Shown here in pieces: positions 55,964-64,000 of a DNA stretch of 64,000 bases. The notes beneath the pieces are model-generated. The model was not told where the DNA came from and did not search any database. It saw nothing but the letters and a program-made list of their open reading frames with translations. The stretch comes from Dryomyza anilis (Eukaryota; Arthropoda; Insecta; Diptera; Dryomyzidae), in contig OX638130.1 of the NCBI GenBank assembly GCA_951804985.1, positions 104,110,040 through 104,174,039 of the forward strand. The letters run 5' to 3'. Each line of letters begins with the position of its first letter. The first letter of the stretch is position 1. The translations under genes were made by a program, and so were the position numbers.

Positions 55964-58900
55964 CTATTTCTGCAATAATTTGCGAAAATCTTCGTTCGTT
56001 TTGGCTGCCGCTCCACCATTGGCTGCTGCGTTCGTTTGCGTTGTGCCCAGCGTGGCGCTGCCAACAGTAGTAGTTAACTTTTTGCGCACTACATTCGGTA
56101 TGAGTGACATGCGTGGCTTTTGGTCAAACGCTTTGGTGCGTTTGGCGCTCATGCCGAGCATTTTGGTGGGATGCAACTGTGAGGTGCTGTTGGTTGGCTT
56201 TGGTGGTGGTGCTGATATCGCCACCGAAATCTAGATTGCAAGATTTTTATTTAGTTTTTAATAAAAAAAATAATTAATAAAACAATAAGTGCAACTAATG
56301 AGAAATATGAAAAAAAAAACTGTACAAAAATCAGTTGATGTCTTTTTCGTTTAAGACTACGTAATACGGTATGTTGGCGTCATCGTTTACTATACAAAAT
56401 CAAAACTATTTTGTTTTTGGTTTATTTTGTTACTAGCTGGACCCGTTCACAGCGTTGCCCGTGATAAGTTTTTGTAAATGCAAAGTTATATCTTTTTAAA
56501 TTACGGCCCCTTGTTAGTGCCTACGTCGCCCGCTCACGTGCCACTCCCTTTGTTTAATCCTGTTCACTTTCTACGTGAAGATTACAATGTTTAATATGAT
56601 CATTTGTTTCGATTTTTACAACTCTGTTCATAGTAGGTCAGGAGTTATACCAATTTTAATGTTTTGGTTATATGGTAGGTGCCACGCCCCGTTGTCTAAT
56701 CCCGCCCACATTTGGAAAAATGATAAACAACCACAATATACATCATTGGGCTAATTTTCAATACTGTGGCTTAGGTACACAGATATTTGCATTTAAAAAT
56801 TCAAGTTTGCCACGCCCATTTTTGTACCTTAGGGGGCTAATTTCAAAAAATCCCGCCTTAGTGCGCGCCTACGTCGGGAGATGAACACCCTGTGCAAATT
56901 TCATGTTTGGACAGGGTTTGGTCTAAGGGTTTGGTCTGGGCGTTGATCGATCAGCCAGTCAGTCAATCAGGACTTGTTCTTATATATATATAGATTCATT
57001 CTAAACGTTCATAATAATTTTAAAATTTTCTTTTACGGATTTGACGAGCTGAACATTTTCCGAATTCTGTTACTTTATTACATTGGGAACGTTCCGAACG
57101 AATTCTTTTCATTTTAATATATTTGAAAAATACACTACACTCGGAAGAAAATTTACTATTACACACAGAAAAAAAGTGTGTAAATATAACTAAAATGTTA
57201 ATCAATCCAATTAATTTTTAATTGAAACTCAGCCGATGTAACTTTTAGTAGCATTGAATTCCATATTCGTAATAATGAGAATATGTTAATTGGAGAAACT
57301 TTAATTAATTTTTTTGTTATATTGATATTAAAGTTGTTATATATATTATATTTTTTATTGGGAATTTTTAAATCATTAATTAATTAATTAGTAACATCAA
57401 TTAAAAATTTCATTCGATAGGAATTGAATCAATTAAATATTTTGTTAAATTAAATAAAATATTTGTCGAATAGAAACATATGAAAATAAAAATAATTCAA
57501 TTTAATATATAACATAAAATAAATATTAAATAAGTATTTTATACTGTTTGATATGCTTTGTAAAATTCTTTCAACCTAACGAATGTTTTACCGAAGTCAG
57601 TTTACACAACTTCTACAGGTGGGCCAATTAATTGAGTCAAACATAAAATTTGATATTCGCTTTTTAATGATTCAATATGCAACAAAATGAGCATCAGAAG
57701 CTGTTTGGTCAAATTCTTGACAGCAAAAATAAATTGAGCCATTTAATGCTTTAATAACATAACATACACTAAATAATGCAATATCCTATGTTAAAATAGC
57801 AACGTAGAAGAAAATAATGTTAGAAGAAAGTGAACGACGCCGCCGACACACAAACAAAAAACAAAATGAAATCCAGAAGAAAAAAACAGTGTTGCAATTT
57901 CAGAAAATGAATAAATCAAAAGTAACAAATAAAAGTAGTTAATACTATTAAAGATTTAGTTGTATTGAAATTATTGATACTATTAATATTTTAATTAAAA
58001 ATGTGTAAATACAATTAATTAATTAGTAAATACATTCATATTTTTAATTGGTATACGATTTTGTTTGCTATTAATATCAATTGTTATATATACGTACAAT
58101 ATTTTTTTCTGTGTAACGATGTGTGCGAGTTCGACTTAAACGCTGACTAAACTAAATTATGTAGGTAATGCAGCGTTTACTTTTCAATTTAGTAAATTTT
58201 CGAGCAAACCAAATTGAACTAAATTGTATGACAGCAAATAGAAATATGATAATTGTTTACGGACTTTAACAAATATCTGTTACCGAATCGGGTTTGAATG
58301 ATAACAAATTCAATTTAGTTTAATCTTCAATTAAATAAAATTCGCACAAGTACTGAGTGGTACGTACCATTTACTAATATATAATATATATATATAAATA
58401 ATTGTTTTTCTATTGAAATTTGCCATGTTTTTTTCTGTGTGTTCCATAAAAATGGAAATACGCAGGAATTATAGGTCGGTCTTGCAATTATTTTGAACAG
58501 GGAACATTATAAAATGAATAAAACAAACTATTATATTAATTGTTTGAATATTATTGTACTAATGGTATGCATCCTATTGACCAATTTAAATAGTAAAATT
58601 AATTGTTTTACTATTGAAATTCAATAAATTTACAAAATAAATAAACATCTAACAAAATATAATAGAAAACATATATATTATAAAGACTACTCACAATATG
58701 ACCGCGTAGCTCCATTTGATCCGTCTTCATCACAGCTTTGCCAGCCGAATGATCATCAACGTATTCAACGTATGCGATATTTTTAAATTTGCCACTTCTG
58801 CAAATAAATCAAATTTAAATATATTTATAAAGCGTCGACATGATTGCAAAATATATTTATATTAAAATAGATAAAGTATAATTTAATTTTATATATGCGG

Positions 58901-61900
58901 TCATATTTTAAAAACCATTCTTTCATCGAAATTTTAAATAAGACAACAAAAATCGAATTAAAATCGGATCACAGAATATCAATGGATAAATCGTCGTTGT
59001 AGAACGAAAAGTTACCAAATAACTTTTTATGAAAAACTTAAATTTCGAGTTTGTTGATTAATATTATAAAAAGTAATTGATGAATTTTTAAAGTTGAAAT
59101 ATCAATTGATAGATTTACATTTTCTTAACATGTGGTAAAAAAAATTGAGATCACCAATTAACAATTGACAGATATATAAAGATTTTTGTAAATGAATATT
59201 TGGCTTTTTGAAAATGTATTTGGTGACTTTTCGTTCTACAACGACGAAATAATGTTTGAAATACGTTTATTATAAACTACACCAATTTCTAAGTTTGAAA
59301 ATGTGTCAAATATGTCAACGGAAATGCCCACCTTCCATACAAGTCACTTATATATATTTTTTTTTTGTAAATTAAGATATACCCCATTTTTTGTGAAACG
59401 AAACTAAAGGTGATTAGTCAAAAAAACGTCTGAAATTCCAGTGATATAATTTTTTATATGAAATGAAATAAATACGACGATGAACTGAACAGTTTTACAA
59501 AATGTCACCTGAGAATTTGTGTGGCTCATACGCCATTGAGTCGATTTCAAGAAAAACGATAAACAAGGTTTGCATTTGCCTTAAAATAGGAGCAAATTTT
59601 CGATTTAGAGCAAAGTCGATGCTGAATATCTGAGATTTGATACGAGATATCTAAAAATGGATAACGGCATTAGAAAGAGACTATATAAGTCATATATATC
59701 CAATTCCTAACTCCATTAATGCAAAACTGGCGTTTGAGCCAAACCAATTCTCCAAATTTTGTTCAATAGGTGACAAAAAGCTGTCACTGGAATTTTTAAC
59801 AAATCACTTTTCACGTCGTTTTACAAATTAATGGTGAGTTATACATTTTACATATTGTTCATGAGCATATGTTCCAAATTTTTATTTTTCATTCTGATTT
59901 CGTATTAAAATTTTGATTTCTTGAACAGCAAAAAAATACAATTCAAATTCAATACGATTCTATCGAATGCTGATAGTTTTATATTTCAATTTAAAACTTA
60001 CTTGTGATACACAAGACGCACGTCGCTCAACTTTCCAAATGCGACGTATATTTGTTCGAGTTCCTCCTTGGTTGTGTCTTGCGGTAGACTTTTCAAAAAT
60101 AGTTTTTTCGGTTCCAGACCGTCTGTAATTAATAGGACATTTTTTGATTAAAATTATTTTTATAAGATTACATTATATAAGTAAAATTTTGAAAATACAT
60201 TTTGTTCAATATCTTTTTTTATTGAAATATATTAAGGGGATTCATATCAAGGGCGTAAAGCTCGTAATATGTAGAAATCCCGTAAATAGTAAAATTTACG
60301 CAAAAAAAGTATGAGAATATTTTACGCTTAACTCATAAAATTATTTTGTTGATTTTTATTTTATAAAATTGTGTTTTGTGGAAAATCTGTTTTTATTAAA
60401 TTGTGTTGTGAAATGATTATACGTGATATAATTAAAAATTAGAGTGTCGTTTTCAAAATTTTCAAATATATAACGTTTTTTTGTAAAACATTTTTTAAAA
60501 TTTTGAATATTAAATTGATGAGTGTTAGTTACGTCGATATAATTACCAGAATATTTAAATTTTTGGCGTTTTTCCTTATCGCGCAAGACGCTGGATACAA
60601 ACAGCGGACGTCCATTAAGGGCGCGTCTGTCCATGGCCAAGGCCTTCTCGACATCGGCCTTTAAAATAAATTGAAATTTTCAAAAATATAGTACTTAATT
60701 CTATAAATACTAATAAAAATATATAAATACAAAGAAAATAAAAATACAAAAAAAAATCTAAAGCAAGGTGTATTAAAAAACATGAGAGAAATTACAAAAT
60801 AACATTGACAAAAATATTTTAAAATGTCCAACTTACAACACTTTGTAATTCCAAATAACCAAAACCACGACTTCTGCCATTTCCCGAACGTATCAGATCA
60901 ACTCGGGTGATATTCAATTCCGGCAGTCCTTTACGTATTTCCTCCTCATCCAAACTTTAACGAAACAATATAAAAAATATTATTTTAAAAACTAAAATTT
61001 AAAAAAAAAGTTTCTCTTACTTATAATCTAAATTGCTCAAGAATATGCGCAAATGATCTTTTGTCAGATCAATATCCTGATTTTCGTGCTCTTTGAATGC
61101 GGTTTCATGATGTTCCGACTGTGATGATGCCACCGAATTCGCATGTTTCGTTGCCACTTTTCCACCGCCATCCATGGTTTTTGCTTTTTTCTCTGGCACC
61201 TCTGCTGTATTTTGTGATTTGCGACGTTTGGTCACTACTTTCGATGTTGTCGCTACTGCGTGCGGTTTCGCAATACTTGTACTGGCCGTTGTTGCACGTA
61301 ATTCTTGTAGATATTTATTGCATTGTTTTGTGCACTGCTGTAGCGACTTCATGCTGCCGTTGCAACGTTCAAAACGTTGCCAGGCGGCGGCAATAACCAT
61401 GGCATTGTCCAGGTGTGGCGCATGTAATGCTTTGCTAAATAATCTTGAAGAAAATAAAAGGATTTTTCAAAATTTATAACCCGGTAATTTAAAAAAATCG
61501 CTTACTTTCTCGTAGACTCCAAATCACGTCGCATTTCCAGCTGTATGAATTCAATCCAAAGAGCCGATTTGCTAGCATTGTCCGAGCTCTCTGTAATAAG
61601 TAGCAAAAAAATAATCAAATTATATGCAACCTTTTTCTTTAACAATAAGTATTACCCATAACCGTTGTCCACAGCTCTTTGCCTCTTTTGGCATCCTGCA
61701 GTGGGCCATACTCCAGCCGACCCCAAAATTGCAAAATCTCACAATTGCAATCGGCCAACACGCCCCACTGTTGACCCAAAATGGTCCAGCAAAGATTGAA
61801 ATTTTTGCGCAAAATATCACACTAGAACAACCAGAATTAGAAAATTGTTAAAAGTTTAAATAAAACACAGCTTACTTCGCCCTCATTCTGCCAGTCTGTG

Positions 61901-62551
61901 TGCCTACGCAAATATGTCAAATACTCCAACCAAATGGCAACAGCCGGTTCGGCAGTTTGAAAACCTGCTGCCAACGAACTTTCCAACACTTCTTGTATTT
62001 CGTCACGCGTTTTTTCCAATTTCTCCAGTAGGTGAATACGTTTAATATACAGCTGCTCGGACCAGCTACAATTACGCAATGCACGATTATTCACTTGCAA
62101 AGCATCCTGTTGAAAAACGGGCAGCTCCTGTTGCAATTCTGCTGGTCTGCCGTACTCATCGCGATAATCGATAAATTCAATGTAAGTCAACCAACAGTCA
62201 ACGTTAAGACAACAATCTGCCACCATACGTTCGTAAACCGTTTGAAGTATATTTTCGTTAAGGTATTTGTCAGACTCGGTGATGTAACTGGCATAGACAG
62301 TGGCACGTTCGCGATACTTTTTCGGTTCGAGTGCGGCCAGTTGATCTTCGTATGGCAGTATTTTCTGTAAATGCTCCTTGGCCTTGTAGTAGTTGCGATC
62401 CAGCAGCGACCAGTCCAGATCAGCGCCAAGCTGCACTTTGTTCTTTTCATAGAAAACCTTAAATTCAATATAACTCTCTTCCATGTTGAGCAGCGGATAT
62501 TTGAGTTCTTGCAGAAAACTAGCAATGTAAGCTGATTGTTTTTCATCGGCG
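55964..62551 (-). CDS. Rnp4F: SART3 homologue, U4/U6 snRNP recycling factor (5' partial)
   Basis: Nine exons seen on the minus strand: 62551-61876, 61821-61656, 61590-61506, 61443-61021, 60954-60837, 60658-60547, 60122-60002, 58797-58695 and 56230-55964. The splice phases close over 690 codons. HAT repeats fill the first four exons ('NMEESYIEFKVFYEKNK', 'NCDCWLTYIEFIDYRDE'-type blocks, 'SALWIEFIQLEMRRDLESTR'). A basic linker with nuclear-signal character follows ('TKRRKSQNTAEVPEKKAK'). Two RRMs come next: RRM1 with 'LRIFLSNLDY' and 'GRSRGFGYLEL', RRM2 with 'KKLFLKSLPQ' and 'KFKNIAYVEYV'. The end 'NEDFRKLLQK' is the LSm-binding tail. SART3/Prp24-like proteins reanneal U4 and U6 snRNAs. Roughly 200-250 N-terminal residues lie beyond the window; the 62551 acceptor (CTTAG) shows that this is not the first exon. 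Confidence 0.95.
56434..56994 (+). mobile_element. Dispersed element 'actagctggacccg ... tatatatatagatt'
   Basis: Starts ACTAGCTGGACCCGTTCACA and ends 'gttcttatatatatatagatt'. Elements with this kind of start and TA-rich end are widespread in insect genomes. A fragment of the same start ('aactagctggatccgtgcacg') occurs at 39455. It contains 'ccacgccc' phrases twice and has no coding capacity. It lies in the last Rnp4F intron. Confidence 0.6.
57164..58112. mobile_element. MITE-like element with ACACAGAAAAAAA ends
   Basis: The left end 'ttacacacagaaaaaaagt' and right end 'atttttttctgtgtaac' are inverted copies of about 15 bases. The interior is AT-rich with many 'ttaattaatt' and 'caattaa' phrases. 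The termini resemble those at 4744-4964 (CACCCAGAAAAAAA), so the two may be relatives. A third end-like phrase 'tttttttctgtgtg' is at 58429. It is in the last Rnp4F intron. Confidence 0.5.
58127..58350. mobile_element. Harbinger-like MITE, diverged copy
   Basis: Begins 'tgtgtgcgagttcgact', contains 'gctgactaaactaaatt' and 'aggtaatgcag', and ends '...aaattcgcaca', matching the element at 37524 in order with many changes. The ends are eroded and no target duplication can be called. Confidence 0.7.
58800..60000. other. Intron of Rnp4F, no clear feature
   Basis: AT-rich intron between the RRM2 exons. 'ttgtagaacgaaaagt' at about 58995 and 'acttttcgttctacaacgacg' at about 59226 are inverted copies, and wording such as 'atcaattgatagattta' and 'gtaaatgaatattt' also occurs, inverted, at 640-830. 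This suggests a dispersed inverted-arm element of a few hundred bases around 58980-59260. Confidence 0.4.
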
Positions 62552-62749
62552 CTAAGCAGATATATATATAAAGTAAAGATTTGAGGGTATACAATTTAAA
62601 AGAAATACAAGCGTATTTTTTCAAACAATTTACATTGTATGATCAAATCTTAAATGAGGTGATTCAAATCAGTATACACGTATTTATCCAAGCAATAATT
62701 TACTAGGCAGCTCAAATACTGCTTAGTTTTCGGTAGGAATTTGAAGAGT

Positions 62750-63060
62750 ATATACTCACCAGTGACAACTAGTCGAAACCTTGTCAGTTACTGATCAGGG
62801 ATTTGAAGAATAGGTCACTGCCAGTAAAACTAGTCAAGAACTGATTTGTCACCAGTAAAACTAGTCAAAAACTGGTCGGTTACCGGTAGGGATTTGAAGA
62901 ATAGTTGAATAGTTCCATCTCAGTAAAACTAGTCAAGAACTGGTCGGATATTGGTTAGGAAATGCCCAGAAATAGAAGAGTGTTACTGGCTAGTTTCTGG
63001 AAGGAGTGCGTGACGTCGCTTGCTAGTTACTCGGTAAGTGACTAGTCAAACTGGCTGAAT
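62750..63060 (+). repeat. CCAGTAACCGACTAGT-type repeat, right copy
   Basis: Four or so imperfect units containing 'agtaaaactagtcaagaactggtcgg' and 'gggatttgaagaatag'. It matches 417-595 in inverse orientation, including 'gaaatgcccagaaa' and 'gagtgcgtgac'. It lies upstream of the visible Rnp4F exons, probably in an intron. Confidence 0.6.
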
Positions 63061-63099
63061 ACTGTTACTTCGGTAGCAGTTACTTTATTTTTTTTACCA

Positions 63100-64000
63100 A
63101 TTAATGCTCTCTTTTCAAGCAATTCATCATTGTTGGGAAGAGTGATACATTAAATGGAGGATGGGAAGATGGAGTAGTGTCGATGAATATTTGCTTTTAA
63201 TTTGCCAATGTCAAAAATGTCATGAAAAGCAGACGCGTCGAGATTGTTCCACCAATGACCGATTTATAATTCTTGAGAGTTAAGTGAACTATGCACTTGG
63301 TTCGAAGCCAGATTAGAACGATAGAATATACGGCCTGATGTAATCCAGTAATGCAATTACCACGAGCACAATCAGTTACAATACCTTTAAAAGAGGTTCA
63401 CACAGTCTACGTGTTGCGGTTATCAGGAGTACGAGGAGTGAACAAGAAGATATTTCGCACGTTGTTGTATACGATCCGGAAACACCAAAGAGGATGTGAA
63501 TTGTATGAATTGCGAATTGTATTCCATCTTAAGCCTAATATAAGTGAGGTTGAAGTGCGTAAGACAACGAGAGTGAAGTTTTTGTTGCACCGCTTTAAAA
63601 AATAATGTACTTGATCGAGACACCACAAATATATGATCTTTTCAAGGTAGGTCACGTTAAATTCAAGGTATATTGAGAGGTGGAAGGGAGGAATCTATTC
63701 GGAGATTGTTTTAAGATCATTATTGAGTGCACTTTTTACTTTCAATCTCCAAATAGTTTGTGCGTCTGTTGAACGAATATGAATGAAAAAGGTTACTGTT
63801 TTGTTATTGTTTTTTTCGATTACATGTGTAGCGGCAAATTGAATTAAAAAATAAGGACAAAATAGACAAAGCTGTTTGTTTTTGTTTCTTCACTACGCTA
63901 GTGTCGTTCATCGTTCGACTATGCACGTGATCTCTTCGATTACTTGTGTAGCGATAAATCGAATACACACGCAACTGCCAGGACAATATAGACCTTTTGT
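63100..64000. other. Right-end stretch, possible decayed coding or repeat
   Basis: Less AT-rich than most non-coding parts of the window around 63230-63600, with open frames on both strands, none recognisable. A direct repeat 'ttcgattac(a/t)tgtgtagcg' occurs at about 63817 and 63937. The missing Rnp4F 5' exons are not visible here. Confidence 0.35.

Noticed and set aside
55899..56234. 111-codon plus-strand open frame
   Set aside because: It is antisense to the last Rnp4F exon, which ends in the expected LSm-binding tail.
60356..60546. Extension of the RRM1 exon to the stop at 60356
   Set aside because: A good donor GTAATT lies at 60546-60541 and the frame continues in phase in the exon at 60122; the extension has AT-rich intron composition.

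Overview
This is AT-rich, intron-rich nuclear DNA from a higher fly. The encoded proteins are closest, as I remember those families, to Drosophila ones, and many copies of a rosa-like Tc1/mariner element (a family first described from Ceratitis) suggest a tephritid fruit fly. The species is inference; the dipteran origin is well supported. Exon structures were built by hand from reading frames and GT/AG sites, and the phases close exactly in every complete model.

Genes, left to right: (1) the first two coding exons of an ARMC2-like ciliary protein (minus strand, running off the left end); (2) Dlic, cytoplasmic dynein light intermediate chain (plus, seven coding exons, 6.2-13.9 kb), head to head with ARMC2; (3) a NUDT7/NUDT8-type CoA diphosphatase (plus, three exons, 21.0-22.6 kb); (4) Clic, chloride intracellular channel protein (minus, six exons, 24.9-46.0 kb), whose 16.8-kb first intron holds (5) a same-strand gene for a protein with three predicted helix-turn-helix repeats (29.5-30.9 kb); (6) Nrde2 (plus, one exon, 48.0-51.0 kb), head to head with Clic; (7) Rnp4F/SART3 (minus, nine exons seen, 56.0-62.6 kb, 5' end outside the window), tail to tail with Nrde2. 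An unidentified, partly broken coding segment lies at 55.1-55.6 kb.

Most of the remaining DNA is mobile-element debris: at least seven rosa-like copies, mostly fold-back MITEs, plus one internally deleted parent; two hAT-type MITEs with exact 8-bp target duplications; MITEs flanked by TTAA and TTA; two mariner transposase relics, each split by later insertions; a Foldback-like element; a tRNA-derived SINE family (three copies, two with target duplications); a 5'-truncated LINE with RNase H; a second reverse-transcriptase relic; and several long inverted repeats. Nesting gives relative ages: for example, two copies of one dispersed repeat (40.3 and 52.7 kb) were each later hit by a different element, and one serves as the empty site for the other.

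The genes do not form a pathway. Nrde2 and SART3 are both nuclear HAT-repeat proteins of RNA metabolism, but their adjacency may be chance. I saw no CRISPR, operon, or prokaryotic feature, and no clearly new biological system. The items most worth following up are the nested triple-HTH gene, the rosa fold-back MITE family, and the unidentified coding segment at 55 kb.
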